A DNA stretch of 47,056 bases from an uncultured Rhodospirillales bacterium (lineage in GTDB: Bacteria > Pseudomonadota > Alphaproteobacteria > Acetobacterales > Acetobacteraceae), in NCBI GenBank assembly GCA_903843125.1, contig CAIMOR010000014.1:1-47056 (forward strand). Direction: 5' to 3'. The position numbers and the translations under genes are program-made. This document shows positions 17,706 through 27,687 of the stretch, in pieces; position 1 is the stretch's first letter; the number at the start of each line of letters is the position of its first letter. Under the pieces are notes generated by a model. That model made no database searches, was not told where the DNA came from, and worked only from the letters and a program-made list of their open reading frames with translations.

Positions 17706-18698
17706 ATGAACTTCGCCGGGCTTTCCTTCCGCGACCTGGAATACGTGGTCAACCTGGCCGAACTGCGCCATTTCGGCCGCGCGGCGCAGGCCTGCTCGGT
17801 CAGCCAGCCGACGCTGTCGGCCCAGGTCCGCAAGCTGGAGGAATTCCTCGGGCTGGAGATCTTCGAGCGTAATGCCAGGCAGGTATTGGTCACCCAGCGC
17901 GGTGCTGCCGTGGTGGAACAGGCGCGGCGCATCCTGGCCGAGGGCCGGCGGCTGGAGGAGGTGGTGCAGGCCGGCGGAGAGCCGCTGTCCGGCGCCTTCA
18001 GGCTGGGCGTGCTCGACACGCTGGGGCCTTACCTGGTGCCGCTGCTGCTGCACCCACTGCGGGCACGTGTCCCGCGGCTGCGGCTGCTGATCCAGGAGGG
18101 CAGGGGCGCCGCCCTGCTGGCCGCGCTGGAACGGGGAGACGCCGACGCCGTGCTGCTGGCCGCGCCGCCGCGCGACGGCGAGGTGACTGCCCTGCCGCTG
18201 TTCCGCGAGGAATTGGTGCTGGCCGTGCCGCGCGACCATGCACTGGCCACCGCGCAGGCGGTGGCGCTGGCCGACGTGCCGGTGGCCGAGCTGATCCTCT
18301 CGGCCGAGGGGCAATGCCTGCGCGACCAGGTGCTGGCGCTGCTGCCGGCCCGGGCGCGGCTGGTGCGGCCGGATGACGACCTGCAGGCCGCCAGCCTGGA
18401 GACGCTGCGGCAAATGGTTGCCGCCGGTATCGGCTGCGGCTTCCTGCCCCAGCTGGCGGTGCAGGTGGGCAGCCTGCTGGACGACATGGTGGCCTATCGC
18501 CGCGTCGTCTGCGCGGAGCAGCCCGCTCCGCCGGGGCTATCGCCCGCGGTGCCGCGGCAGCCGGCACCCTGGCGGGATGTTGCCGTGATCCATCGAGCCA
18601 GTTTCGGCCGCATCCGCGACATCCGGCTGCTGCGCGACGCCATGCGCGACCGGCTTGCCGAAGCCAGTGCGGTGCAGGTGGCCGGGCGCGCTGGCTGA
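17706..18698 (+). CDS. OxyR-like LysR-family transcriptional regulator lacking the resolving cysteine
   Basis: A 330-residue LTTR close to OxyR. The N-terminal helix-turn-helix has FRDLEYVVNLAELRHFGRAA and SQPTLSAQVRKLEE, as in OxyR. The effector domain contains DTLGPYLVP and EGQCLRDQ, and SLETLRQMVAAG matches the OxyR core. Cys204 corresponds to the peroxidatic Cys199 of E. coli OxyR. The residue nine positions on, Cys208 in E. coli, is Leu213 here, and the His before the peroxidatic Cys is Gln203. Other cysteines are Cys30, Cys244 and Cys269. The start at ATG 17706 fits the family, though its ribosome site (AAGG) is weak. It may sense oxidants by a one-cysteine route or a different signal. 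Its operator is probably in module B. Confidence 0.85.
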   Translation: MNFAGLSFRDLEYVVNLAELRHFGRAAQACSVSQPTLSAQVRKLEEFLGLEIFERNARQVLVTQRGAAVVEQARRILAEGRRLEEVVQAGGEPLSGAFRLGVLDTLGPYLVPLLLHPLRARVPRLRLLIQEGRGAALLAALERGDADAVLLAAPPRDGEVTALPLFREELVLAVPRDHALATAQAVALADVPVAELILSAEGQCLRDQVLALLPARARLVRPDDDLQAASLETLRQMVAAGIGCGFLPQLAVQVGSLLDDMVAYRRVVCAEQPAPPGLSPAVPRQPAPWRDVAVIHRASFGRIRDIRLLRDAMRDRLAEASAVQVAGRAG

Positions 18699-18821
18699 GG
18701 CGGTTGGCCACGGCAGCGGCGGGGAAGGCTGCGCCAGCGGGAACGCCCGAAATCGCAGGGTTTGCGGATTCGCCCCTGGCCCCGATATCCTGCCCCCTGA
18801 CGGGCGAGACGGAACGACGGC

Positions 18822-19808
18822 ATGGCGAGCAGCGACTGGGAAATTCCGCCGGAGCTTCAACCGGACCCAACCGACCACGCCTTCGACCTGGACCTGGCAC
18901 TGCGCTCGGTGGTCGGGGTCAAGGCGATGGTGCCGGGCGATGCCTTCAGCGCGAATACGCTGGGTACGGAACGCGCCGGCAGCGGCGTGGTGATCCGCCA
19001 GGACGGCCTGATCGCCACGATCGGCTACCTGGTGACGGAAGCCGAGACGATCTGGCTGACCACCGCCGACGGCAAGGTCATTCCCGGCCACGCCCTGGCC
19101 TTCGACTTCGAGTCCGGCTTCGGGCTGATCCAGGCATTGGGCAAGCTGGACCTGCCGGTGCTGCGGATGGAAACCGGCGAGGCGCCGCGCCCCGGCGATA
19201 CCACCGTGCTGGCCTCGGCCGGCGGGCGAAAGCATGCGCTGCGGGCCACCATCGCGGCGCGGCAGGAATTCGCCGGCTATTGGGAATACCTGCTGGACGA
19301 GGCGATCTTCACCGCCCCCGCGCACCCCAGCTGGGGCGGCGCCGGGCTGATCGGCGGCGGCCCGGGCGGCGAGGCTCGGCTGCTGGGCATCGGCAGCCTG
19401 GTCATGCAGCAGCAGGACGGCAAGGGCCGCCGGGTGGACCTGAACATGGCGGTGCCGGCCAGCCTGCTGCCGCCGATATTGGACGACCTGCTGGCCTACG
19501 GCCGGCTCAACCGCCCGGCGCGGCCCTGGCTCGGGCTCTACGCCACCGAGGATGACGACTGCGTCATGGTCTCCTCGCTGGCCACGCGCGGGCCGGCGAT
19601 GAAGGCCGGTGTGCAGGAGGGCGACAAGATCCTGTCGGTCGGCGGCACCCGGGTGACCGACCTGCCGAGCCTGTGGCGCGCGCTGTGGGCCTGCGGCAGC
19701 GCTGGTTGCCGGGTGCGGTTGCAGCTGACGCGGGAGGCCTCGCCGCGCGACCTGACGGTGGTTTCGGCCGACCGGCGCAGCTTCCTCAAGGCGCCGAAGC
19801 TGCACTGA
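18822..19808 (+). CDS. HtrA/DegP-like protein with PDZ domain, catalytic triad lost (pseudoprotease)
   Basis: A 328-residue protein with a trypsin-like (S1C) fold (about 28-222) and a C-terminal PDZ domain (about 230-315; PWLGLY, GPAMKAGVQEGDKILSVGG). All three catalytic positions look replaced. The His of the TNNHVV region is Tyr69 (ATIGYLV). The Asp of TDLAVLK aligns with Gly99. The Ser of GNSGGPL aligns with Gly172 (PSWGGAGL). There is no signal peptide, unlike periplasmic HtrA, so it is probably cytoplasmic. It follows the oxyR-like gene by 123 bases on the same strand. A chaperone, scaffold or peptide-binding role is inferred. Confidence 0.82.
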   Translation: MASSDWEIPPELQPDPTDHAFDLDLALRSVVGVKAMVPGDAFSANTLGTERAGSGVVIRQDGLIATIGYLVTEAETIWLTTADGKVIPGHALAFDFESGFGLIQALGKLDLPVLRMETGEAPRPGDTTVLASAGGRKHALRATIAARQEFAGYWEYLLDEAIFTAPAHPSWGGAGLIGGGPGGEARLLGIGSLVMQQQDGKGRRVDLNMAVPASLLPPILDDLLAYGRLNRPARPWLGLYATEDDDCVMVSSLATRGPAMKAGVQEGDKILSVGGTRVTDLPSLWRALWACGSAGCRVRLQLTREASPRDLTVVSADRRSFLKAPKLH

Positions 19809-19852
19809 GCCGGCCTTGCCGCTGCCGCTTCGGTACGGCAGGCTGGCGGCCC

Positions 19853-21436
19853 ATGACGACCTTGGACCTGCTGCGGCTGCGTCGCGGCCTGCGTGACCTG
19901 CTGGCGCCCTGCGACCGCCCTGGATCCCCCGGCGCCAGCATCGGCGTGCTGCGCGAAGACCAGCTGCTGGCGCATGAAAGCGCCGGCCTCGCCAGCCTGG
20001 AACTGGCGGTGCCGATCGGGCCAGAGACCTGTTTCCGCATCGCCTCGGTCAGCAAGCAGTTCACTTGTGCCGCCATTCTGCTGCTGGCGCGGGAAGGCAA
20101 GCTCAACGTCGCCGACGACATTCGCGCCCACTTGCCGGAACTGCCCGATTTCGGCGCCACGGTGACGCTGGCGCATTGCATGCGGAACAGCTCCGGCCTG
20201 CGGGACATGCTGGAGCTGATGCGCCTGGCCGGTGTTGGCCTGGCCGAGCCGACGACGGCGGCCGACCTGCTGGCCGCGGTGCGGCGCCAGGGCAGCCTGA
20301 ACTTCCCGCCCGGCAGTCGCTTCCTCTACAGCAACACCGGCTTCATGCTGCTCGGCCTGGTGGTGGAGCGGGCCAGCGGGCAGCCGTTGGCGGAATTCCT
20401 GCGGCAACACCTGTTCGCCCCCGCCGGCATGACCCGCACCCGCCACACCCCCAGCCTGGCCGAGCCGGTGCCTGGCTTGGCCGGCGCCTACCTGCCCGAT
20501 GCCGGTGGCGGCTTCCGCCGGGCGCAGCACGGCTTCGCCCTGGGCGGCGAAGGCGGCGTGGTCAGTGGCGTGGAGGACCTGGCGTTGTGGACCGCCTGGC
20601 TGTCGCGCCACCCCTGGCTGGACGCCGCCCTGCAGGCGCAGGCACCCTTCCCGGATGGCAGCCTGAACCCCTATGCCCATGGCGTGGAGGTGCGGCCCTG
20701 GCGCGGGCTGCGCACGGTCAGCCACGGCGGGCTGTGGCCGGGCTTCAAGACCTGCTTCCTTCGGGTGCCGGCACGGCAGCTGGCCGTGATGGTCATGGCC
20801 AACCACGCCGGCCTGGATGCGCATCACCTGGCGCATCAGGCCCTTGCGTTGGCGCTGGCCGGGGATGCCGGGCTGGCGCCGCCGCTGCCGGCCGGGCTGG
20901 AGCGACTGGCCGGCCGCTGGCTGGCGGAGGATGGCGCGGTGAACCTGGACCTTGCCGTGGCTGCGGATGGCACGCCGACGGTGACGCAGCACGGCGTACC
21001 CTTCGCGCTCGAAGCCGCACCGGACGGGCGGCTGGCGGCGCGGCGGGCGGCGCTGGCCTTTGCGCTGGAACCGCGCGGTGACGGCCTGGTGCTGCACGCC
21101 GATGCCGGGCACGCGCTGACGCTGCGCCGCGCCCCGGCCGAGGTGGCGCTGCCCGCCGGCCTGCGCGGGCACTTCCACTGCCAGGAACTGGACACCGACT
21201 GGACCGTGCTGGACCGCGGCGCGACCCTGCAGGTGCTGGTGCAGGGACCGATCAGGCATGCCGGGCCTTGGCTGCTGGAGCCCATTGCGCCCGACCTGCT
21301 GCGGCTGCACGTGCCCGGCGACGCGTGGCAAGGCTGGTTCGACGTGACCGTGCGGCGCAATGCCGAAGGCGCGGCGATGGCCCTGGTGGTGCATGGTGCC
21401 CGCGCGCGGGAGCAGGTGTTCAGCCGGCTGGGGTAG
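19853..21436 (+). CDS. Serine hydrolase, beta-lactamase class C / D-aminopeptidase family (S12)
   Basis: A 527-residue protein with a penicillin-binding-type catalytic domain. Ser65-x-x-Lys68 (SVSK), Tyr159-Ser160-Asn161 and His291-Gly292-Gly293 form the three active-site motifs. About 190 residues of beta-rich C-terminal domains follow, as in D-aminopeptidase DAP of about 520 residues. There is no evident signal peptide, consistent with a cytoplasmic D-amino acid peptidase or esterase rather than a beta-lactamase. ATG 19853 is chosen by the family N-terminus. It lies 44 bases after the HtrA-like gene. Its last 17 bases overlap the convergent DUF2256 gene. Confidence 0.85.
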   Translation: MTTLDLLRLRRGLRDLLAPCDRPGSPGASIGVLREDQLLAHESAGLASLELAVPIGPETCFRIASVSKQFTCAAILLLAREGKLNVADDIRAHLPELPDFGATVTLAHCMRNSSGLRDMLELMRLAGVGLAEPTTAADLLAAVRRQGSLNFPPGSRFLYSNTGFMLLGLVVERASGQPLAEFLRQHLFAPAGMTRTRHTPSLAEPVPGLAGAYLPDAGGGFRRAQHGFALGGEGGVVSGVEDLALWTAWLSRHPWLDAALQAQAPFPDGSLNPYAHGVEVRPWRGLRTVSHGGLWPGFKTCFLRVPARQLAVMVMANHAGLDAHHLAHQALALALAGDAGLAPPLPAGLERLAGRWLAEDGAVNLDLAVAADGTPTVTQHGVPFALEAAPDGRLAARRAALAFALEPRGDGLVLHADAGHALTLRRAPAEVALPAGLRGHFHCQELDTDWTVLDRGATLQVLVQGPIRHAGPWLLEPIAPDLLRLHVPGDAWQGWFDVTVRRNAEGAAMALVVHGARAREQVFSRLG

Positions 21437-21605
21437 GCCGTTTCGGCGATGCCTCGCCGGGCGCCGGCCCCGTGGCGCGGCAACGGTCGGAGCAATACTT
21501 CACCTGCGCCCAGTCGCGCGCCCATTTCCGCCGCCAGGCGAGGGGGCGGCCGCAGGCGGCGCAGGGCTTGGTCGGCAGCTCGGCCTTGCGGCGCATCGGG
21601 GGCAT
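21420..21605 (-). CDS. DUF2256 domain small zinc-finger-like protein
   Basis: A 61-residue basic protein with the DUF2256 pattern: [20 protein letters not shown], then VKYCSDRCR. Four cysteines arranged C-x2-C and C-x3-C probably bind zinc. The function is not known; homologues often lie near cryptochrome/photolyase or deoxyribodipyrimidine genes in other bacteria. ATG 21605 is used; ATG 21596 is equally possible, and neither has a strong ribosome site. It overlaps the end of the serine hydrolase gene by 17 bases. Confidence 0.8.
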   Translation of the reverse strand: MPPMRRKAELPTKPCAACGRPLAWRRKWARDWAQVKYCSDRCRATGPAPGEASPKRPTPAG

Positions 21606-21687
21606 GGCGGGAAGATGAGGCCGCGTGCGGCCTTCACAAGACTGCGCCCTGGCCGCAGGCTGGGTGGAAACGCAAGGGGAAACGCGC

Positions 21688-23367
21688 ATGACCGACAGCA
21701 CGTACAATGTGGGTGACCTGGTCGCCGAGTTCCTGGCGCGGATCGGCGTTACCACCTGCTTCGGCATCGTCTCGGTCCACAATATCCCGATGCTTGACGG
21801 CATCGGCCGGCGCAACGCCATCCGCTACGTCATGGCCCGGGGCGAGATGGGCGGCGCGCACATGGCGGACGCCTATGCCCGGGTCTCCGGCCATCTCGGC
21901 GTGATGTTCTCCTCTACCGGCCCGGGCGCCGCGAACACGGTCCCGGGGCTGGTGGAAGCGCAGTTCGCCGGCTCGCCAGTGCTGCACCTCACCGGCCAGA
22001 CACCCACGCGCTTCCTCGACCGCGACACCGGCAGCGTCCACGACGTACCCGGCCAGACCGCCATGCTGGCCGCGGTCAGCAAGTCCGCCTATCGCATCCG
22101 CAGCGCCGCTGAGGCGCTGGGCGTGCTGACCCGCGCCGCGACCGAGGCGCTGACCCCGCCACGCGGCCCGGTGAGCGTGGAAATCCCGATCGACATCCAG
22201 CGCACCGTCATCGCCCGCCCGGCGGCGCTGGACACGCTGGAACTGCCGATGCCACCCGCCCTGGTGCCAAGCGAGGCGGCACTGGACGAGGCCGCCGACA
22301 TCTTGCGGAAGGCCAGGCGGCCGATGCTGTGGTTGGGCAATGGCGCCAAGCAGGCCGGCGCGGAGGCGATGCAGCTGATGGCGCTCGGCTTCGGCGCCGT
22401 CTCCAGCTGGAACGGCCGCGGCATCGTGCCGGAGGATCACCCGATGACCCTGGGCGGCCTGCACGGCAATGGCAGCCCGCGCGTCGTCAAGTTCTACGAG
22501 ACGGTGGACGCCATGCTGGTGGTCGGCAGCCGGCTGCGCGCGCACGAGACGATGGAGCTGAGCCTCAAGCTGCCGAAGACGCTGATCCAGGCGGATGTGA
22601 ACCCGGCGGCGAATGGCCGCACCTATCCCAGCGCCTGCTTCATCAACGGCGATGCCGGCCTGGTGATGGCCGGCCTGGCCGCTCGCCTCAAGGACCGGAT
22701 GCAGCTGGACCAGGCCTTCGCCGCCGACTTCGCCGAGCTCAAGCGCCGCGCCACCGCCGAATATTGCGACACGCTCGGCCCCTACGCCGAATGGCCGAAG
22801 CTGGTGCGGGAAGCCCTGCCACGGGACGCGCTGTGGGTGCGCGACATCACCATCTCCAACTCCTCCTGGGGCAACCGCATCTTCCCGGTCTATGGCCCGC
22901 GCGACGCGGTGCATCCGGTGTCCGCCGCCATCGGGCCGGGGCTGCCCATGGGCATCGGCGCGGCCATGGCAGGGCTGGGGCGGAAGACCATCGCCATGGT
23001 CGGCGATGGCGGCTTCGCGCTGAACCAGACGGAGCTGTGGACCGCGGTGCAGGAAGGCGCCGAGCTGGTGGTGATGGTGATGAACGACCGCGGCTATGGC
23101 GTCATCAAGCACATCCAGGGCGCCTTGCAGGATGGCCGGATGTTCTTCGGCGACCTGCAGTCCAGCGATTTCAGGAAGCTCGCCGCCGTGGCCGGCTGCC
23201 CCAGCTTCCTCGTCTCCCGTACCGAGGACCTGGTCGGCGTGCTGCGCCAGGCCTGCGCCATGGCCGGCCCGGTGCTGGTGGAGGTCGACATGACCGCGAT
23301 CGGGGCCTTCCCGCCGTATGCGCCGTATAGCGGCCTGGGCATCTACGCCCGGAAGGCGGCGGAATAG
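21688..23367 (+). CDS. Thiamine diphosphate-dependent enzyme, acetolactate synthase-like
   Basis: A 559-residue enzyme with the three-domain fold of the pyruvate oxidase/acetolactate synthase family. The N-terminal PYR domain has the catalytic Glu in [17 protein letters not shown] central TH3 domain follows (about 195-330). The C-terminal PP domain has the ThDP/Mg motif [15 protein letters not shown] with a downstream MNDRGYG. It is unlikely to be the biosynthetic acetolactate synthase, because no small subunit follows. A decarboxylase or lyase for a 2-oxo acid is more likely (inference). ATG 21688 has AAGGGG upstream. It is flanked by unrelated genes. Confidence 0.88.
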   Translation: MTDSTYNVGDLVAEFLARIGVTTCFGIVSVHNIPMLDGIGRRNAIRYVMARGEMGGAHMADAYARVSGHLGVMFSSTGPGAANTVPGLVEAQFAGSPVLHLTGQTPTRFLDRDTGSVHDVPGQTAMLAAVSKSAYRIRSAAEALGVLTRAATEALTPPRGPVSVEIPIDIQRTVIARPAALDTLELPMPPALVPSEAALDEAADILRKARRPMLWLGNGAKQAGAEAMQLMALGFGAVSSWNGRGIVPEDHPMTLGGLHGNGSPRVVKFYETVDAMLVVGSRLRAHETMELSLKLPKTLIQADVNPAANGRTYPSACFINGDAGLVMAGLAARLKDRMQLDQAFAADFAELKRRATAEYCDTLGPYAEWPKLVREALPRDALWVRDITISNSSWGNRIFPVYGPRDAVHPVSAAIGPGLPMGIGAAMAGLGRKTIAMVGDGGFALNQTELWTAVQEGAELVVMVMNDRGYGVIKHIQGALQDGRMFFGDLQSSDFRKLAAVAGCPSFLVSRTEDLVGVLRQACAMAGPVLVEVDMTAIGAFPPYAPYSGLGIYARKAAE

Positions 23368-23556
23368 CTGGTCTCGCCCGCCCGCTGGGCACCTGCCAGG
23401 GGCGGCGGCTGGCCTGCCCTGGCGGTGCCAGCGGCGGCGGCCAGCGTCCGGCGCAGGCGACGCGGCCGAGCCGGGCCGCAAGGCGCTGCGGGCGCCGCCA
23501 TCGGCCGGAACCTTAACCCCGACGCAAGGTCGCCGGGCGCAGATTTCCCCCGCAGG

Positions 23557-25815
23557 ATGCAATGGGGCGGGTGGTTGCTCTCGGTCTCTCAATCAAGTGT
23601 CATCGGGCCGCAGGGCAAGGCGCGCAGCTGGCGGCGCGACCCTTGGCTTTTCGGCCTGGCTCAGTTCGCCATCGCCCTCGTGGTGGTGGCGCATACCCGG
23701 CAGGGCAGCGCATTTGCGTTGCTCTGGCCGGCCTGCGCCGTGTCGCTGGTGATGCTGCTGCGTCGCCCCAGGCCGGTGTGGCCCGGTCTGGTAGCGGCAG
23801 GGTACGCCGCCATCGTGCTGGGCTGCATCGCCGCCGGCGCCACGCCGTTGAACGCCGTGGTCCTGACCGCGCTCGGCCAGGGCGAGGCCGTACTGGCGGC
23901 GTTGGCGATGCGCCATGGCCGCGGCCGGCACGTCGATCTCGCCCGCCTGCGCGACCTGGGTCGCTTCGCCACGCTGGTGTTGCTGGCGCCGCTGGCCAGC
24001 GCGCTGCCGGCCGCGCTGTTCCTGTACCTGGTCCGATCGGCGCCGTTCCAGGCCTGCCTGCGGGATTGGTGGCTGGCGCATGCCTTGGGCCTGGCGCTGG
24101 TGGCGCCGCTGCTGATGACGGTGGCGACGCTGGCCGGCCGTGCCCGGTACCGGCAGCAACCCTGGACCGACGCCGCCTCGCTCGCCGCCTACGGGCTGCT
24201 GGCCGCGGTCTGCCTCGGCATCGACCTGTCGCCGTCTGGGCCGGCGCTGTACCTGCTGTTCCCGCCCATGCTGCTGTTGACCTGGCGGCGCGGCGCGGCG
24301 GGGGCGGCTACCGGCGTGGCGCTGGTGGCCGTGCTGCTGCTGCCGCTCTACCTGGGCGGCGCGGCGGCACTGCCAAGCCAGCTGCGCCGCCTGCAGCTGT
24401 TCCTGCTGGTGCTGTCCGCCACCATGCTGCCGGTGGCGGCGCTGCTGGCGGCGCATGGCCGGCTGCGCCGGGCGCAGCGCCACGGCGCCGAGGAGCATCG
24501 CCGCCAAGCGCTGCTGCTGGACAGCCTGTTGGGGGCCATGGAACAGGGGCTGGCGGCCTTCGATGCCCGCGGCCGGCTGCTGGCCGCCAATGGCCGCTAC
24601 GCCGAGCTGCTGGACCTGCCGCCGGCCCTGCTGGAGCGCGGCCGGCCCTACCTCGACATCGCGCGCCATCTGGCCGAGCGCGGCGAGTTCGGCGCCGGCG
24701 ACCCGGAGGCGCTGGCGCGCGAGCGGCTGGCGCTCAGCAATGCCGGGCGACACCGCCGCGCCAGCCGGGTTCGCCCGGACGGGCGCGGCCTGGAGATCAC
24801 CGGCCGGCCGTTGCCCGGCGGCGGCTGGGTGAACACGGTCTCCGACATGACCGACCGGCTGCAGCGCGAGCGACAGCTGGCCGAGAGCGAGGCCAGCTTC
24901 CGCCTGCTGACCGAGAACTCCGGCGATGTGGTTGCCCGCCTGGGGCTGGACGGCCGGTTCCGCTACGTCTCGCCGGCCGCGCTGCGGGTGCTGGGCTGGC
25001 TGCCGGATGCGCTGGTCTACCGCGTGATGATGGACTTCGTCTGCGCCGAGGACCGCGCCTGGGTGGCTTCCTCGCTGGCGGCCCTGACCGGCGGCGAGGT
25101 GGAGGAAGCCACGGTGACCTTCCGCTTCCAGCGTTCGGACGAAAGCGAAGCCTGGATCGAGGCCCATGCCCGGTTGGGCCGCAACCCGGAAGGCGCGCCG
25201 CTGGAGCTGGTGCTGGCCCTGCGCGACGCCACCGACCGCAAGGCGGCCGAGGCCGAACTGCTGGCCGCCTTCGAGCAGATGGAGGCGATGGCGCAGACCG
25301 ACGGCCTCACCGGCCTGGCCAATCGGCGCCGCTTCGACGAGATGCTGAACCGGGAGTTCCGGCGCGCCATGCGCGAGGGCACCTCGCTCGGCCTGGTGCT
25401 GGTGGATGCCGACCGGTTCAAGCGGTTCAACGACCGCTACGGCCATGCGGCGGGTGACGACTGCCTGCGGCACATCGCCGTGGCGGTGGCCAACGCCGCA
25501 CGGCGCCCGGGCGACCTGGCGGCGCGCTACGGAGGTGAGGAGTTCGTGCTGCTGCTGCCGAATACCGACCTGGGCGGCGCGACGGAGGTGGCCGAGCGGC
25601 TGCGGCAGGAGGTGCTGTCGGCCGGCCTGGCGCATGCCGGCAACCCGCCACTGGGGCTGATCAGCGTCAGCCTGGGCGTCGCCAGCGTGGCGCCGACGCC
25701 GGACGGCCCGGTCGATACCGATGCGTTGCTGCGCAGCGCCGATGCGGCGCTCTATGCGGCCAAGGCCGGCGGTCGGAACCGGGTTGCCGCCAGCCCATTG
25801 CCGGTGGCGGCCTGA
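23557..25815 (+). CDS. Membrane diguanylate cyclase: MASE1-like, two PAS domains, GGDEF
   Basis: A 752-residue membrane protein making cyclic di-GMP. The N-terminal part (about 25-300) has about eight hydrophobic helices of MASE1 type. Two PAS domains follow, starting near LLDSLLGAMEQGLAAFD and SEASFRLLTENSGDVVARL. The GGDEF domain has the active-site loop GGEEF (659-663). An inhibitory I-site RPGD (650-653) lies five residues before it, so product inhibition is expected. No EAL domain is present. The start at ATG 23557 is the first in-frame ATG giving a sensible N-terminus; the ribosome site is poor (CAGGATGC). A perfect hairpin follows the stop. Confidence 0.9.
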   Translation: MQWGGWLLSVSQSSVIGPQGKARSWRRDPWLFGLAQFAIALVVVAHTRQGSAFALLWPACAVSLVMLLRRPRPVWPGLVAAGYAAIVLGCIAAGATPLNAVVLTALGQGEAVLAALAMRHGRGRHVDLARLRDLGRFATLVLLAPLASALPAALFLYLVRSAPFQACLRDWWLAHALGLALVAPLLMTVATLAGRARYRQQPWTDAASLAAYGLLAAVCLGIDLSPSGPALYLLFPPMLLLTWRRGAAGAATGVALVAVLLLPLYLGGAAALPSQLRRLQLFLLVLSATMLPVAALLAAHGRLRRAQRHGAEEHRRQALLLDSLLGAMEQGLAAFDARGRLLAANGRYAELLDLPPALLERGRPYLDIARHLAERGEFGAGDPEALARERLALSNAGRHRRASRVRPDGRGLEITGRPLPGGGWVNTVSDMTDRLQRERQLAESEASFRLLTENSGDVVARLGLDGRFRYVSPAALRVLGWLPDALVYRVMMDFVCAEDRAWVASSLAALTGGEVEEATVTFRFQRSDESEAWIEAHARLGRNPEGAPLELVLALRDATDRKAAEAELLAAFEQMEAMAQTDGLTGLANRRRFDEMLNREFRRAMREGTSLGLVLVDADRFKRFNDRYGHAAGDDCLRHIAVAVANAARRPGDLAARYGGEEFVLLLPNTDLGGATEVAERLRQEVLSAGLAHAGNPPLGLISVSLGVASVAPTPDGPVDTDALLRSADAALYAAKAGGRNRVAASPLPVAA

Positions 25816-25821
25816 CTGACC

Positions 25822-25855
25822 CCGCGCGGCGGAAGTCCGCACTTCCGCCGCGCGG
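25822..25855. terminator. Perfect 15-bp palindromic hairpin between convergent genes
   Basis: CCGCGCGGCGGAAGT at 25822-25836 pairs fully with 25841-25855 across a CCGC loop. It starts seven bases after the diguanylate cyclase stop and precedes the convergent Bug gene. There is no T-run on either side, but the stem could end transcription from both directions. Confidence 0.6.
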
Positions 25856-25958
25856 CATCAGGCACGGATGGCTGGCGTGGTGGCTGCGCGCGGCGATCGG
25901 CTCACGCTGCCGGCAGCTGAGCCGGTCCGTATGACATCAGCCCGCGGCGCTACTGCGC

Positions 25959-26918
25959 TCAGCCTTCGGCGGTCAGGCCCATGCGCTCCACCAGGCCGGA
26001 CCAGAAGCGCAGGTACTGGGCGATATCGGCCCGGAACGCGTCCGGCGCCAGGTATTGCGCGATGGTATCCATCTCGGCCAGGCGCCGCAGCACGTCCGGC
26101 TGGTGCATGGCGATGCGCATCGCCTCCACCAGCCGCGCCCGCACCGGCTCGGGCGTGCGTACGGGCGCCCAGACGCCGACGAAGCCCGACTGGCCGAAAT
26201 CGTCCGGCGAATAGCCCAGCGAGACGAAGGTCGGCACGCTCGGCAGCGTCGGGATGCCGCTGGTGCCCAGCGTGGCGAGCGGACGGATGCGCCCGCTGCG
26301 GATGTGCTCGCCGGAGCCGGTCATGGAATGGAAGGCGCAGGGAATCTGGCCGGCCAGCACGTCCTGCAGCATCGGCGCCTCGCCACGGTAGTGCACCGCG
26401 ACCATGTCGAGCCCCTCGCGGTCACTCAGCAGTTGGGCGAAGGCGTGGCCGGAGGAACCGGGCGAATAGGTCCCGAAGGACAGCCGCTTGCCTTTCGCAT
26501 AGGCGATGAACTCGGCCAGCGTCCGCACCGGCAGGTCGGCCCGCACGCAGAACGGCAGCGGCGTGGTGCCCATCTTGCCCACCGGGAAGAAGTCCTCCAG
26601 CGGCTGGTAGGGCCAGCGGCGGAACACCACGGGCGCCTGCACGAAGCTGGCGATGTGGAACAGGATGGTATGGCCGTCCGGCACCGCGTTCTTCACCGCC
26701 TCGGTACCGATCATGCCGCCGGCGCCGCCACGGTTCTCGATGACCACCGGCTGGCCGAGGAAGGCTGCCATCGGCTCCGCGAGCAGGCGCGCCCATATAT
26801 CGGTGGCGCCGCCGGCCGGCTGGGGCACCACCATGCGGATGGGGCGGTCCGGGAACCCGGCCTGCGCCCGCGCCACGGCGGGTGCGGCAAGGGCGACGAT
26901 GAGGGCGCGACGGCGCAT
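25959..26918 (-). CDS. Bug-family (TctC-like) periplasmic substrate-binding protein
   Basis: A 319-residue binding protein of the tripartite tricarboxylate receptor family. There is a signal peptide (MRRRALIV..., cleavage after ARA). The mature start PDRPIRMVVPQPAGGATDIWAR and the VIENRGGAGGMIGTEAV stretch are the family hallmarks for binding carboxylates. No TctA or TctB membrane genes adjoin it, which is usual for the expanded orphan Bug family. It lies 42 bases after the TRIC/YicG-like gene on the same strand. The ligand is unknown. Confidence 0.9.
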   Translation of the reverse strand: MRRRALIVALAAPAVARAQAGFPDRPIRMVVPQPAGGATDIWARLLAEPMAAFLGQPVVIENRGGAGGMIGTEAVKNAVPDGHTILFHIASFVQAPVVFRRWPYQPLEDFFPVGKMGTTPLPFCVRADLPVRTLAEFIAYAKGKRLSFGTYSPGSSGHAFAQLLSDREGLDMVAVHYRGEAPMLQDVLAGQIPCAFHSMTGSGEHIRSGRIRPLATLGTSGIPTLPSVPTFVSLGYSPDDFGQSGFVGVWAPVRTPEPVRARLVEAMRIAMHQPDVLRRLAEMDTIAQYLAPDAFRADIAQYLRFWSGLVERMGLTAEG

Positions 26919-26960
26919 GCGTTTCTCCCGGGGCGTCTTGTTGGCGCCAGCCTACACGGC

Positions 26961-27611
26961 TCAGCGCCCGTCCGGGTAGTCCCGCGCCGGGCGTGGGCGG
27001 TAGGCCGGCAGCGACCAGCCGCGCAGCAGCGCGGCGGCGCGAATGGCCAGGCAGAGCGCCGCGCCTGCCACCACCGCCGCGTCGCGTTCCAGGCCATTCA
27101 CCCGCAGCACCACGAACAGCGCCGCGCCAGCCGCGGCGGCGGTGGCGTAGATTTCGCGGCGCAGGATCAGCGGCAGCTCGTTGCAGAGGATATCCCGCAG
27201 CATTCCGCCGAAGGTGGCGGTAACCGTGCCCAGCAGCACCGCCGCCCAGGGGTCCGCGCCGGCGATCAGCGCGGTTTCGGCACCGACCACGGAATAGATC
27301 GCCAAGCCCACGGCATCCGCCCAGACCAGCGCGCGGAAGCGGCTCTCAACCCTATGGGCGAAGAAGAATACCGCCACGCCAACCACGGCGCAGATGCCCA
27401 GCAGCAGCGGCGCCCGCAGCCAGAACACCGGCGTGCGACCCAGCAGCAGGTCCCGCACCGTGCCGCCACCAAAGCCGGTGACGGCGCCGATGAGGATGAA
27501 GCCGACCACGTCCAGCCCCTTGCGGGAGGCAACCAGCGCCCCGGATGCCGCGAACACCGCGATGGCCACCGGGTCCGCCCAGCGGAGTAAGTCCTGCAGC
27601 AACGATTCCAT
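26961..27611 (-). CDS. TRIC-type channel / YicG-like membrane protein (UPF0126)
   Basis: A 216-residue inner-membrane protein with seven hydrophobic segments arranged as two similar halves. Each half carries the family glycine-rich motif: GAVTGFGGGTVRDLLLGR and GTVTATFGGMLRDILCNE. Prokaryotic TRIC proteins are monovalent-cation channels; the YicG group is implicated in glycine uptake. ATG 27611 diverges from the SDR gene with a 76-base gap. It may be co-transcribed with the downstream Bug gene. Confidence 0.9.
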   Translation of the reverse strand: MESLLQDLLRWADPVAIAVFAASGALVASRKGLDVVGFILIGAVTGFGGGTVRDLLLGRTPVFWLRAPLLLGICAVVGVAVFFFAHRVESRFRALVWADAVGLAIYSVVGAETALIAGADPWAAVLLGTVTATFGGMLRDILCNELPLILRREIYATAAAAGAALFVVLRVNGLERDAAVVAGAALCLAIRAAALLRGWSLPAYRPRPARDYPDGR

Positions 27612-27687
27612 GCCCGCCCTTGTGCCCGGCTTGCCGGTGCCGGCGCAACGCGCGACAGTTTCGTCAATGAGAACGGGAGGAACGACG

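Noticed and set aside
26055-27590. A 511-codon plus-strand frame across the Bug and TRIC/YicG genes
   Set aside because: Antisense shadow with no ribosome site; both minus-strand genes carry clear family motifs.
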